Positions 1 through 8,321 of a stretch of 64,000 nucleotides of DNA are shown here, in pieces. The notes beneath the pieces are model-generated. The model was not told the DNA's origin and searched no databases. It saw nothing but the letters and a program-made list of their open reading frames with translations. Source of the stretch: Photobacterium lutimaris (GTDB lineage Bacteria; Pseudomonadota; Gammaproteobacteria; Enterobacterales; Vibrionaceae); the NCBI RefSeq assembly GCF_003025555.1, contig NZ_PYMH01000001.1, positions 310,001-374,000 of the forward strand, read 5' to 3'. Each line of letters begins with the position of its first letter. Position 1 is the stretch's first letter. The position numbers and the translations under genes are program-made.

Positions 1-155
1 CCTGAGGTATCGCGCTTGGTCAACTCGAAGCACCAGCATGTGTCTTTACCCGCGCTGATTTCGCAATATGCTGGCTGGCCGCACTGACTGCAGGTATGTG
101 TGAATTGTTGACCTTGGATCTCTTCTATTTTTTGTTCTTGCTCTGACTCGCTCAT
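1..155 (-). CDS. Cysteine-rich CWC family protein, N-terminal part
   Basis: The reading frame starts at an ATG at 155 and runs off the left edge, so only about 51 residues are seen. After an acidic, Gln/Glu-rich start it has a paired-cysteine pattern: CSQCGQPAYC, then a CWC triplet. That spacing fits the small cysteine-rich CWC family, which is thought to bind zinc, though its role is unknown. It lies downstream of ovoA on the same strand with a gap of about 230 bases, so co-transcription is possible but not shown. The C-terminus is outside the window. Confidence 0.7.
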   Translation of the reverse strand, partial: MSESEQEQKIEEIQGQQFTHTCSQCGQPAYCEISAGKDTCWCFELTKRDTS

Positions 156-337
156 GGTACACCACGCTGTTAGTTCAGTCATCGTTCTGTGGCATCCACT
201 GCAGATACCGTCATTGTTTTTACATTTTGCAACGCAAGGGGTTTTCACGGCTGCTATTACTTTGTTATTTGCTTGATGCGCACAACATAACATATCCCCA
301 AGTGACTTCAAGTTACAGGATTCAGAGCCTCATCAAT

Positions 338-361
338 GGGTTCAGTGCCGTTGCTGAACCC
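338..361. terminator. Hairpin downstream of ovoA
   Basis: An 8-bp perfect stem (GGGTTCAG at 338-345 with CTGAACCC at 354-361) and an 8-nt loop sits just past the ovoA stop codon. There is no clear T-run on the minus strand, so it may be a weak terminator or an mRNA 3'-end stabiliser. Confidence 0.4.
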
Positions 362-387
362 AGTGCCCTTAAGTAATCAACGGTCCG

Positions 388-2514
388 TTAATGGTTACCG
401 TTTCGCTTTCGCCAAATCGTCATCTCCGAGAGTGAGTGTTGGAACTTGCGTTTGGTTTCCCTGATCACGAACGGAATTTCCTTCACGGCGATGAGCTCAA
501 AATGGGGGATCAGTGTTTCAGTGAGTCCGTCGAGGGTAGTGAAGTTTTCCCCATTTACTTTGACCCCGCCAAGCCAGTGCGCTTTCTCTGTATATTCTTC
601 CAACCACGTATAGGGAGACGTTATGACAAGGTACCCGCCAGGATTTAAGCGTTGGTGGATAGTGCGGAGAAATTGCCGAGGATTGCCTAGGCGGTCAATC
701 AGGTTCGACGCGTAGATCAAGTCATAGTGTGTGAACTGTGGCTTGAGGTTGCAGGCATCTCCTTGCACAAAATGGATTTTGTTGGCGACGTCCTGATAGC
801 CCATTTCCGTTAAGGTGGCACATTTGAACTCGACTAAATCCCCTTCAGTTTTGATGGTATAACGTTTTTCCCCTTGCTCAGTGAGCGAGTAGGCTTGCTG
901 TATAAAGCGCGCCGAGAAATCGATACCATCGACGTGATCAAATGTTTTCGCGAGCTCAAAAGATGCGCGACCTACAGAGCAGCCAATATCGAGCGCCCTC
1001 TGGTGTTGAGTCAGCTGGATCTCTTGCAAGCTGGCCTGGACGCCATGAATACAGAAATTGGGTACGGCAAAATATTCTGCCCCGTAATGAAACTCAAGAT
1101 ACTGTGAGATCAATTCGTCGGTTTCATAAATATTTAAGCTCGCCATTGTTTCGGGTGCCTGCCGAGACTCAACGTACCTGAATCCTGCATGCTGGTAGAA
1201 ATGGCGTCGAAAGGCATATCGCGAGGCTTTGATCGATTCATTTCCTGTGGAAATCCAAGATCCGCCTTTTATGAGGTTATGCTTGCCATCAAATGTAGGG
1301 GTAGAAAAATCATCGTATAAGGGGTGGACCTTGAAGCCTTGAAAACCGTCGATATTGGTTTCTGTCCATTGCCATACGTTGCCAATGATGTCGCAAAACC
1401 CCTCGTGCTCAAAACGGTCGACAGGGCAGGAAGAGGCATAGTAACCGAGTTCAATGTTGCCCGGTGCTTCGTCCCATTGCGGCGAATCACTGTCTATGTT
1501 TTGTCGCAGCAGATACCATTCCGCTTCGGTGAGTAGGCGGATAGGGCGTTGCGCCTGCTCGGCTTTCCAGTTACAAAAAGCTTTGGCTTCAAGCTGGTTC
1601 ACCTCGACAGGCCAGTTTAGGGGAAGTGGTACTTCAGACGTCAAGTTCCGCTGGTACCACTGCCCGTTTCGTTCTCGCCAAAAACGAGGCATCTTTGCTT
1701 GGGTATAGGCTAGCCATGCTTTACCTTCCTCATTCCAGTAGCGCAGATGGCGATAACCGTCTGCTTTGATGAAGGTGAGAAACTCTTGGTTTGAAACAAG
1801 GTACTTGGAAGCCTTGAAGTCCGCGACGTGATAGGTTTGGTTGCCGTACTCGTTATCCCAACCATAGGTGGCTTCATCTTCGTTTTTGCCTAGCGCCACA
1901 TGGCTGCCAGCCACGCTGAGCAAACTGTTTTCCGGTGCGTTGCTGGTATCGCTGCAGGCTGGCCAGAGGGGAGAAGGGGTCACATCGTCAAGGGGTAATT
2001 GGCGAATGATGACTGACGAGGTTTCAAGGTGGATGCGCTCGTGCTCAATCCCCATCAAGATGATCCACGCAGGGTCATCCTCGTTGATCGGCAGAGTGAG
2101 CGGAAGTTTATCAATGACTTGATTGACAACAGCCTTCACACTGTTTCGATATTGTTTGACCTCAGTGACACTCGGCCATTGGTAGTGGGTGTCATCAAGG
2201 TCATCCCATGACATCTCATCGACACCAATGGCAAACATGGATTCAAAGTTAGGGTTGATTCGATGCTTGATGTACTTACCCAGTTTGAGCTTGTTGATGT
2301 AAAAGGTGGCAGTGTGACCAAAATAGAAAATCAATGGGTGACGCAGAGGTTCGGCTTTGACAAAAAAAGCCTTGTCATTATTGACCACACTAAACAGAGA
2401 TTCATAAAGCTCCCAGGTGTGATTAAAGGCAAGTTTGAGCTCCTGACGCTTTTGTTCAGTGTCGTGACCAGTTAGCGGGACCGTACGGGTAGCATGCATT
2501 GGAATCTTATCCAT
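388..2514 (-). CDS. ovoA: OvoA: 5-histidylcysteine sulfoxide synthase / mercaptohistidine methyltransferase
   Basis: This 708-residue protein has the full-length OvoA architecture. The N-terminal DinB-like domain carries an HX3HXE iron-binding motif (H158, H162, E164), with a further His near residue 59. The middle is a formylglycine-generating-enzyme-like domain with GGSW and GFRYV motifs. A class-I SAM methyltransferase domain starts near residue 520 (ALDIGCSVGRAS). In the family, the non-haem iron part joins cysteine to histidine C5 as a sulfoxide, and the methyltransferase part later N-methylates the thiol to give ovothiol A, a redox thiol. The C-S lyase OvoB is not recognisable nearby. 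The gene is divergent from the membrane protein at 2710. The call is firm from domain order and length. Confidence 0.93.
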   Translation of the reverse strand: MDKIPMHATRTVPLTGHDTEQKRQELKLAFNHTWELYESLFSVVNNDKAFFVKAEPLRHPLIFYFGHTATFYINKLKLGKYIKHRINPNFESMFAIGVDEMSWDDLDDTHYQWPSVTEVKQYRNSVKAVVNQVIDKLPLTLPINEDDPAWIILMGIEHERIHLETSSVIIRQLPLDDVTPSPLWPACSDTSNAPENSLLSVAGSHVALGKNEDEATYGWDNEYGNQTYHVADFKASKYLVSNQEFLTFIKADGYRHLRYWNEEGKAWLAYTQAKMPRFWRERNGQWYQRNLTSEVPLPLNWPVEVNQLEAKAFCNWKAEQAQRPIRLLTEAEWYLLRQNIDSDSPQWDEAPGNIELGYYASSCPVDRFEHEGFCDIIGNVWQWTETNIDGFQGFKVHPLYDDFSTPTFDGKHNLIKGGSWISTGNESIKASRYAFRRHFYQHAGFRYVESRQAPETMASLNIYETDELISQYLEFHYGAEYFAVPNFCIHGVQASLQEIQLTQHQRALDIGCSVGRASFELAKTFDHVDGIDFSARFIQQAYSLTEQGEKRYTIKTEGDLVEFKCATLTEMGYQDVANKIHFVQGDACNLKPQFTHYDLIYASNLIDRLGNPRQFLRTIHQRLNPGGYLVITSPYTWLEEYTEKAHWLGGVKVNGENFTTLDGLTETLIPHFELIAVKEIPFVIRETKRKFQHSLSEMTIWRKRNGNH

Positions 2515-2709
2515 TGAATCGCTTTCCTTTTCAATTGTTTTTTAGACAGCTAAAACTAAAGATAGTCAAAGATACCGTCGGCCATGAACTTAATATAAGT
2601 GAATGTAAATTATCGCCTTAGTAAGAATGTGTGGTGTTATTTTATCGGCATAAAAGTCTAAAAATTTTGCCATAATGATGAGTATATTGCTGGCAGCATG
2701 GGGGGGTAG

Positions 2710-3261
2710 ATGGGACAGGTTTCTTCTAAGAAGTGGCAGATACCAACTTGGACACTGGTCGCTATCGGTTTAATTCTTAATATTGTTTCGGCTTTGCTAA
2801 CGAATTTTTATATTGATGATTTAACAAGGCAGTCGAATGAGATCGCCCAGCAACAGCAAGATAATGAAAAGCTGATCCAGCTAATATGGCAGCAAGTTGA
2901 AACCGTCGAGCGTAAGCGAGAGCATGTCTTGGTGATCTTGAATGTTGCCGAGATGATGCAGTCTGCGCTGCCTCGCGAGGTAGCAGCGCAAATTGAACAG
3001 GATATTGCCTATTGGCTACCGGATAAACCTGTAGAGCTATCGGTTGAGAATGTCCCCAAGTTGATGGAGGCTCTTAACGATGTGCAAGGCGAACAACGGG
3101 ATAAAATCAACGAGTTGTATTTGGCCAATCAAGAGCTGATCAATAACAATGCGCATAAGATGAAAGCTATCTCCCGGTTGAGGAATCTGGCACTGTTTCT
3201 TCAGGTCCTTGGCCTAGCACTGGTATTGGCAAGGGATCTTAACTGGAGGGATAAGCGGTAG
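2710..3261 (+). CDS. Hypothetical membrane protein with central coiled coil
   Basis: The 183-residue product has one hydrophobic segment at about residues 12-32 and another at about 158-176. Between them is a Gln/Glu-rich, heptad-like region likely to form a coiled coil. This hairpin topology suggests two membrane anchors with a periplasmic or cytoplasmic helical domain. I do not recognise the family and no catalytic motif is visible. The start is ATG 2710, preceded by an unusual run of seven G (2700-2706) that can serve as ribosome binding site. A strong hairpin at 3286-3309 ends the gene. Confidence 0.7.
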   Translation: MGQVSSKKWQIPTWTLVAIGLILNIVSALLTNFYIDDLTRQSNEIAQQQQDNEKLIQLIWQQVETVERKREHVLVILNVAEMMQSALPREVAAQIEQDIAYWLPDKPVELSVENVPKLMEALNDVQGEQRDKINELYLANQELINNNAHKMKAISRLRNLALFLQVLGLALVLARDLNWRDKR

Positions 3262-3285
3262 TTTTGTGTGGGTGCTCACAAAACT

Positions 3286-3309
3286 AAAAGTCCTCCGAAG
3301 AGGACTTTT
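3286..3309. terminator. Bidirectional terminator
   Basis: A 10-bp perfect stem (3286-3295 with 3300-3309), CGAA loop, and A/T flanks on both sides. It lies between the convergent genes ending at 3261 (+) and 3330 (-), so it can serve both. Confidence 0.85.
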
Positions 3310-3329
3310 GCATATCAAGGGGTATTCAA

Positions 3330-3638
3330 CTATTTGTTAGTGGAGTGGAAAGCGAATCGGGAAGATTTTTTTCCATCCTCTGTAGTTGCTTTATATTTGA
3401 TTGAGCGAGAGTTTTCCAACGTTAATGGGATGAATACTCGACCATTTTCGTCAGTTTTATAACTCTGGCGTTGCTGAGGGACGTTGGCAACAGAAACAGA
3501 CGCGTTTGCCGCTGGCTGTCCATTTTCGGTTACGGTTATCCATGCACCGTTGTGGGTATCTGCCACACGGATATCAGCAAAGGCTGAAGAAGACATTACA
3601 ATCACAGCAGTTGCAGTTAGTACTTTCAAGCTAGACAT
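3330..3638 (-). CDS. Small secreted protein with Ig/carboxypeptidase-regulatory-like fold
   Basis: I chose ATG 3638 because a good Shine-Dalgarno (GAGGTGAAG) sits just upstream and the product then begins with a clean signal peptide (MSSLKVLTATAVIVMSSSAFA). An ATG 11 codons upstream would put charged residues before it. The mature part, about 80 residues, has GQPAANASVSV and TDENGRVFIPL stretches, the pattern of small beta-sandwich domains that extend surface or periplasmic proteins. No cysteines or enzyme motifs are seen. Function unknown; periplasmic or secreted location is inferred. Confidence 0.7.
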   Translation of the reverse strand: MSSLKVLTATAVIVMSSSAFADIRVADTHNGAWITVTENGQPAANASVSVANVPQQRQSYKTDENGRVFIPLTLENSRSIKYKATTEDGKKSSRFAFHSTNK

Positions 3639-4259
3639 AATCTTCACCTCGTTATCTATGGCTTCGGCCATATTGTTGTTAGTGTACTTATGAGTGTTAC
3701 TAAGTTCACGTTCAACCTATAAGACCCGCCTTTAAATCGTATCTTTCATTCGATTTATTATTATTTTTCTAATTGATTAAAAATCAGTGCGTTAATACTT
3801 CAACTTTTTTTTCCATGAGCATTAAATGTAGCTCGTCGCAAAAGAGAGTTTGTGTTGCTTGTGCGAATCAGCCCATCTACCTCAATTTCATTATAGCTAT
3901 TGGATTTCACTAAAAGGCACAATTTTTATACCTTTTGAGCCTACTGTTATGACAAATAAAGGAAAATAACGGAAAATTCGCTATTTATGAAAACCCTATA
4001 CGCTAAATGTTTTCCTTAGGATCACTTGATAAATGAAATCAACAGTTAAATAATTCAATTATAAAATAAACTCAATCACACTGAATTTTATAAAAAAATT
4101 CGTAATAGGAGAGGCTCAACCGAGCAGAAGGTGAGGGCTTTCCCCTACGATGATCCTCCCTCCTTTGTTTGTGATAATAAAAATCACTTGTTTTTCATTT
4201 GTTTATGTGATTTTTATAATAGCTATTCAGGTTGAAGGATTACATATAAAGGGAGGCAT
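3639..4259. other. AT-rich intergenic region with structured leader of the downstream acetyltransferase
   Basis: No convincing ORF. The first 450 bases are AT-rich with no pattern I can name. The last 150 bases hold a GC-richer foldable block (4108-4163) followed by a terminator-like hairpin (4179-4215), described separately. Confidence 0.6.
4108..4215 (+). promoter_or_regulatory. Candidate structured 5' leader (riboswitch-like) of aaaT
   Basis: A GC-rich island can fold as a three-way junction: outer GGAG 4108-4111 with CTCC 4160-4163, hairpin GCTC-AACC-GAGC 4114-4125, and hairpin AGGG/CCCT 4134-4146. Some 16 nt later an expression-platform-like hairpin (AAAAATCAC 4179-4187 with GTGATTTTT 4207-4215) precedes the GGGAGG ribosome binding site of the gene at 4260. 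It does not match any riboswitch consensus I can recall. Confidence 0.4.
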
Positions 4260-4751
4260 ATGTTGATTAAAATTAGGCATGTTGAGAAAGGGGATATTCC
4301 TGCAATTCGTAATATTTACGCTGGTCGAAGTGCTTACAGCGGTACATTACAGTTGCCTCACCCGTCGCTGGAAATGTGGCAGCAACGGCTGGAAAACTTA
4401 CCTTCTAATGTATACAGCCTCCTTGCTGAAGTCGATGGTATCGTTGCCGGACAGGCTGGTTTTGCTGTTGAGCAAAACCCACGACGTCGTCATGTTGCCG
4501 GCTTTGGTATGGCAGTGCATGATGATTACCAAGGAAGAGGGGTTGGTACCCAACTGCTCAAGGAGCTGATAAACCTTGCTGAGAACTGGATCGGAGTGAC
4601 CCGGTTGGAGCTCACTGTTTATACTGATAATGCGCCAGCCATCGCACTCTATGAGAAACTTGGCTTTGTTATCGAAGGGACATCGAGGAACTATGCCTTG
4701 CGTAATGGTGAATATGTTGATGTATACCAAATGGCAAGGCTGAAGAAGTGA
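4260..4751 (+). CDS. aaaT: L-amino acid N-acyltransferase, AaaT (YhhY)-like GNAT
   Basis: The 163-residue protein follows E. coli YhhY/AaaT along its length: TLQLPHPS near residue 30, a basic RRRHVAGFG stretch, and the C-terminal YALRNGEYVDVYQMAR block. The acetyl-CoA loop is QGRGVGTQL. AaaT acetylates free amino acids such as phenylalanine and methionine in the cytosol. The SD GGGAGG lies a few bases before ATG 4260. The gene stands alone, facing the convergent RimJ/L-type acetyltransferase. The riboswitch-like leader upstream suggests control by a metabolite, which is inference. Exact substrate not provable from sequence. Confidence 0.85.
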   Translation: MLIKIRHVEKGDIPAIRNIYAGRSAYSGTLQLPHPSLEMWQQRLENLPSNVYSLLAEVDGIVAGQAGFAVEQNPRRRHVAGFGMAVHDDYQGRGVGTQLLKELINLAENWIGVTRLELTVYTDNAPAIALYEKLGFVIEGTSRNYALRNGEYVDVYQMARLKK

Positions 4752-4773
4752 TTGAACGGAGAGTTATCAGTGG

Positions 4774-5328
4774 CTAACTGACGGGAAGTGCTTGTGGGCA
4801 CTTCATTTCGTAGTACTCCATGTTTTCCGTGATCATATTTACCCTGACCCCGTTGTTTTTGGTCATGATATGTTTCATGCCAATCTTTTGCATTACCTTG
4901 CCGGAGTTGTCTTCGCGGCTGAAGTGTTGGCCATAAATGGTGTCTAGCTTAAATCTTTTGAAACCGAACTCAACAACGCGCTCAGCGGCTTCGGTACAGT
5001 ATCCTAACCCCCAGTAAGGGACCCCAATCCAATAGCCGAGCTGTGCTTTACCCTCTTGTATGTTATGCAGGCCCACGCAGCCAATGAGTTGTTGGGTTGA
5101 TTTGAGAGTAATCGCATAGATTGCTGACTGCCCTTGGTGCCAACCGGCTAAGTGCCTGCCGATCCATTGTCCAGCGACACCATCGCTGTAAGGGTGGGGG
5201 ATATTGATTGTACCATTGGCTATTTGCTCATCACCGGCAAGTGCTTGAATCCGTTTTGCATCAGAGAGTTGCAGCGGGCGGAGTAGCAATCGCTGAGTGG
5301 TTAACAATGGTTGGTGCTGCATAGTCAT
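4774..5328 (-). CDS. GNAT N-acetyltransferase, RimJ/RimL type
   Basis: The 184-residue protein opens with TTQRLLLRPLQLSDA, the typical N-terminus of RimJ/RimL-type acetyltransferases. It carries an acetyl-CoA region (YWIGVPYWGLGYCTEA) with a non-canonical loop where many members have Q/RxxGxG/A. Members modify ribosomal protein N-termini or small amines; the substrate here is unknown. It converges on aaaT with only 22 bases between stop codons and no obvious terminator. The start at 5328 gives the expected family N-terminus; no other start is better. Confidence 0.85.
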   Translation of the reverse strand: MTMQHQPLLTTQRLLLRPLQLSDAKRIQALAGDEQIANGTINIPHPYSDGVAGQWIGRHLAGWHQGQSAIYAITLKSTQQLIGCVGLHNIQEGKAQLGYWIGVPYWGLGYCTEAAERVVEFGFKRFKLDTIYGQHFSREDNSGKVMQKIGMKHIMTKNNGVRVNMITENMEYYEMKCPQALPVS

Positions 5329-5467
5329 CCTCTTGATTCGGTGTATTGAAGGTCTTAGTAAAACCTTAAAAGGCAGTCATGAATAGCGACCAGATCAAAT
5401 TAGAGGATAAATATTAAACATTTAGAACATTCATATGATCATTTCACGCAAGCGACCTGAGTCGAGG

Positions 5468-5932
5468 TTATTTGGAGGAAATGCGGTTCTCAATTAGCCA
5501 GCTGTCCTCTCCATAGCTGGCTAAACTGTCGAGTGCCCGCTTGATCCGCTTTTCAAACAGGTACTTTATTAGCCAGCCAGTGCCTTTGACCTTGGGTGTG
5601 AACATGATTCGGTAGTGAATCATACTGTCGTGGGCATTTACGCTGTTGAATTTGATCCATCCACCATATTCGTTGACCGGAGCACCTTGGATAATCTTAT
5701 AGTGTAAATGCTCATTTTCCTTGTAATCAATAACTTGCTCCTGGAAGGTCAGCAAGCCATTTGAAATTTCTCTGATCGCGCCGATCCCATTACTTTCTGG
5801 TTTCCCTTTTCTTATCAAGCTGTATTGACCATCAAAGAAACGGCCTAGATTATTGTGGTCGGTAAGCAGTCGGAACAGAACTTTCTTTGGGACTTTTGCT
5901 GTTTTCTCTAGTGTTATCGTATACATATCCAT
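5468..5932 (-). CDS. SRPBCC / START-like lipid-binding family protein
   Basis: The 154-residue protein has the order of the Bet v1-like SRPBCC fold: an N-terminal strand (MYTITLEKTAKVP), helix, a run of beta-strands with GIGAIREIS and GGWIKF, and a long C-terminal helix (IKRALDSLASYGEDSW). The fold encloses a hydrophobic cavity for lipid, polyketide or aromatic ligands. No catalytic residues can be assigned. It has its own promoter region and no operon partner. The family is well supported, the function is not. Confidence 0.7.
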   Translation of the reverse strand: MDMYTITLEKTAKVPKKVLFRLLTDHNNLGRFFDGQYSLIRKGKPESNGIGAIREISNGLLTFQEQVIDYKENEHLHYKIIQGAPVNEYGGWIKFNSVNAHDSMIHYRIMFTPKVKGTGWLIKYLFEKRIKRALDSLASYGEDSWLIENRISSK

Positions 5933-6207
5933 AACAACTACTCCGGGTGGCCTAATATGCTAGTCTATTTCCTGTTGCGAACATGTCAATATGAGGTTTT
6001 TGTTTTGTTGCGGGTGGTTTTTTTGTTATTGATTGGGATACGAATGTCTTGTTTCTGATAAATTTCTGATTGGGGCATTTCATTACGGTTGTAGATTTAA
6101 GTTAGTTAAATCAATGCTCTGGATTAGAATATCTAAAGCTAATGTATTTGAGCATAAAAAATAATGATGTTTATCACAAAAAAAATGCCAAAGAGTATTG
6201 CAAAAGG

Positions 6208-6296
6208 CTTGGTACCCTCTTATATTGGAGTCTGTTGATTGCAAAACAGAGGTGGAAATTCCATACAAGACTCCTTAAACCCTTTTTAAGGCCAAG
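6208..6296 (+). ncRNA. Candidate structured RNA element
   Basis: Nested complementary segments: CTTGG 6208-6212 with CCAAG 6292-6296; GGAGTCT 6227-6233 with AGACTCC 6268-6274, or alternatively TCTGTT 6231-6236 with AACAGA 6245-6250; and TGG/CCA around 6253-6263. The two inner options share bases and exclude each other. There is a faint tRNA-like look, but no T-arm or CCA end, so I do not call a tRNA. Confidence 0.3.
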
Positions 6297-6429
6297 TCAT
6301 TCCCCCTCTAGCTATATCACAGTTCTTTAAGTCCTCAGTTAATCCAATATTGCTACGAAGTTAGCCTTATGTATTAGGAACTTTACTTATTGGAGGACTA
6401 TGAGGATTGACGTTTTTCTTTTACTAAAG

Positions 6430-6447
6430 TGTCATAAGGATGTCACA
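6430..6447 (+). promoter_or_regulatory. PhoB box
   Basis: Two TGTCA repeats in the 11-base register of PhoB sites: TGTCAT, five bases, TGTCAC, then A. This closely follows the E. coli pho-box consensus (CTGTCATAAA-CTGTCACA). A TAAA-rich -10 region follows at the expected distance near 6455-6462, directed at the small ORF at 6544. Confidence 0.6.
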
Positions 6448-6543
6448 GACTTTAGTCTAAAGTAAAACGGTTGGGATGAGTAAGAACGGTATTATTAAAG
6501 AGAAATATCAACCTTACTCGTTTAGGAAAATGAGAGGTGTATT

Positions 6544-6618
6544 ATGTCAAATAGAAATCGCCGTCAATGGTTTTACCATCAGGCACAAACAAACAACCTA
6601 AAATCAAAAACTAAGTAA
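6544..6618 (+). CDS. Candidate 24-residue basic small protein
   Basis: ATG 6544 is preceded by GAGAGGTG, a good ribosome binding site, and opens 24 codons ending at TAA 6616-6618. The peptide starts MSNRNRRQWFYHQ and ends in KSKTK; it is strongly basic, with an aromatic patch and no membrane segment. A stem (6613-6620 with 6642-6649) overlaps its stop codon and may end the transcript. The Pho box at 6430 suggests induction by phosphate starvation. I know no homologue; it could instead be part of a regulatory RNA. Confidence 0.45.
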   Translation: MSNRNRRQWFYHQAQTNNLKSKTK

Positions 6619-7179
6619 TTTCGTTGCTGCGCAATCGCGCTAATTACTTGATTGTTAACAGGTTAAAATAGAAGTACAGCCAGAGGCACAAGTGATCCAG
6701 TGTTTCTGGCATATATTCCCTTCATCCATCAATAATAATCTTCTGATTGTTTTTTTTATTTCCTCTTTGAGCAAACGATTGCTTCTTTCTGGGATCTTTC
6801 TTCCTCCTTTATATTAATTCCTTACTATTTTTGAGAACGGCTTATTTTTATCTTGAGTCAATTAAGTTGTACTCGTTGACGAGTCTCTTTGTGTCGGTTG
6901 CTTATTTATGGTGCACACATGTCCCAACATTGAGGACCTGTTTTGAGGCGAGCGTGCCCCAATGTTGTTCGCACCCTAAATGACTTGGTGAGCACTGGTA
7001 TCTCATCCTTTATTTTCTATTTTGATAGTTATATCAGTCATAAAATTTTCTATTGCTAGTGATTCTTTCTATTTCGATGCTAGATCTATTCCTTGGTGGG
7101 ATGTTGGCATGCCTGTTGCAGATATTGGATTGTAAAATAAAACAAGAGCTTATCTCTAATGGTAGACAGGATGTCCAAT

Positions 7180-8220
7180 ATGAAGAAAGTTATAAATGGT
7201 GTTTCGGTTTCTTTGTTAGCTTCGGCGCTAATGATGTCAGGTAGTGTCGCTGCAGCTTCAAACACTGCTGGGGCGACATTGGAAAAAGTAAAAGAGGCAG
7301 GAGTCTTAAAGTGTGGAGTGAGTACAGGTCTGCCTGGTTTTTCTAGTACCGACGCGAAAGGTCATTGGGAAGGTATCGATGTTGAGTATTGTCGTGCGGT
7401 GGCTGCAGCAGTATTGAAAGATGCCAGCAAGGTACAGTTTGTACCGCTAACGGCTAAAGAGCGCTTTACTGCGCTCCAGTCGGGGGAAATTGATATTCTT
7501 TCTCGTAACACAACATGGACGATGCAGCGTGACAGTGCTCTTGGTATCAACTTTGTCGGCGTAAATTATTACGATGGTCAAGGTTTTATGGTCAGCAAAG
7601 ATCTCGGTATTACTTCGGCTAAAGAATTAGACGGTGCCTCGGTGTGCATCCAGTCAGGTACAACAACGGAATTGAATTTGGCAGATTATTTCCGAGTGCA
7701 TGGCATGGCGTTCAAGCCGGTTGTGTTTGATACATCAGATCAAACCGTTAAGGGCTTTGAAGCGGGTCGCTGTGATGTGCTGACGTCCGATCAGTCTCAA
7801 CTTTACTCACTGCGTATCAAGCTTGCCGACCCAGCGTCAGCGGTTGTGTTACCAGAAGTGATTTCTAAAGAGCCATTAGGCCCAGTGGTTGCGCAGGGAG
7901 ATGATCAGTGGTTCAACATCGCAAAATGGACACTGAATGTAATGGTAAATGCTGAAGAGTACGGTATCGAACAAGCCAATGTCGATAGCATGAAAAAGTC
8001 GTCCGATCCAAACGTATTGCGCTTATTGGGTGTTGATGGGCCGAAAGGCCAAGGCTTGGGGCTAGCCGATGATTGGTCGTATCAGGTGCTAAAGCAAGTC
8101 GGTAACTATAGCGATAGCTTCGAGCGAACAGTGGGTACCGGCTCACCATTGAAAATTGCCCGAGGTTTGAATGCATTATGGAATGATGGCGGCATCATGT
8201 ATGCACCTCCAGTTCGATAA
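7180..8220 (+). CDS. aapJ: General L-amino acid ABC transporter, periplasmic binding protein AapJ
   Basis: With ATG 7180 the protein has 346 residues and starts with a classic signal peptide (MKKVINGVSVSLLASALMMSGSVAAA). ATGs at 7159 and 7171 would put extra residues before the KK, and AGG 7168-7170 suits 7180 best. The mature part is a class-3 solute-binding protein of the amino-acid cluster: LKCGVSTGLPGFS, GHWEGIDVEYCRAVAAA, RFTALQSGEIDIL, KEPLGPVVAQGD. It captures a broad range of L-amino acids in the periplasm and feeds AapQM. It heads the aapJQMP operon, with a terminator-like hairpin after it that probably sets its higher expression. Confidence 0.93.
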   Translation: MKKVINGVSVSLLASALMMSGSVAAASNTAGATLEKVKEAGVLKCGVSTGLPGFSSTDAKGHWEGIDVEYCRAVAAAVLKDASKVQFVPLTAKERFTALQSGEIDILSRNTTWTMQRDSALGINFVGVNYYDGQGFMVSKDLGITSAKELDGASVCIQSGTTTELNLADYFRVHGMAFKPVVFDTSDQTVKGFEAGRCDVLTSDQSQLYSLRIKLADPASAVVLPEVISKEPLGPVVAQGDDQWFNIAKWTLNVMVNAEEYGIEQANVDSMKKSSDPNVLRLLGVDGPKGQGLGLADDWSYQVLKQVGNYSDSFERTVGTGSPLKIARGLNALWNDGGIMYAPPVR

Positions 8221-8236
8221 CGATTAAATTGGCATG

Positions 8237-8276
8237 AAAGAGGACCAGTTCAGGTTGGTAAGCTGGCCTCTTTTTT
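8237..8276 (+). terminator. Intercistronic hairpin between aapJ and aapQ
   Basis: AAAGAGG-A-CCAG (8237-8248) pairs with CTGGCCTCTTT (8263-8273) and a T-run follows. It looks like a partial Rho-independent terminator that lets more binding protein than permease be made. Confidence 0.75.
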
Positions 8277-8321
8277 ATTTGTTATTGCACAGGGATTTAA
8301 CTTGGTAGTAAAGGTGCATGG

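Larger units (their letters stand above)
5933..7179. other. Long intergenic region with several signals
   Basis: About 1.25 kb without a long gene. It holds a foldable element (6208-6296), a Pho box (6430-6447) followed by a 24-codon ORF (6544-6618), and a long inverted repeat before aapJ (CAACATTG near 6923 with CAATGTTG near 6961). The longer open frames here lack SD sequences and coding character. Confidence 0.6.

Noticed and set aside
4114..4163. Glycine, lysine or TPP riboswitch before aaaT
   Set aside because: Conserved core sequences of these classes, as I remember them, are absent.
6202..6300. Possible tRNA gene
   Set aside because: No T-arm, no CCA end and an eight-base anticodon-like loop.
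6083..6330. Overlapping open frames of about 60 codons on both strands
   Set aside because: No SD, atypical composition, and they coincide with the foldable element.
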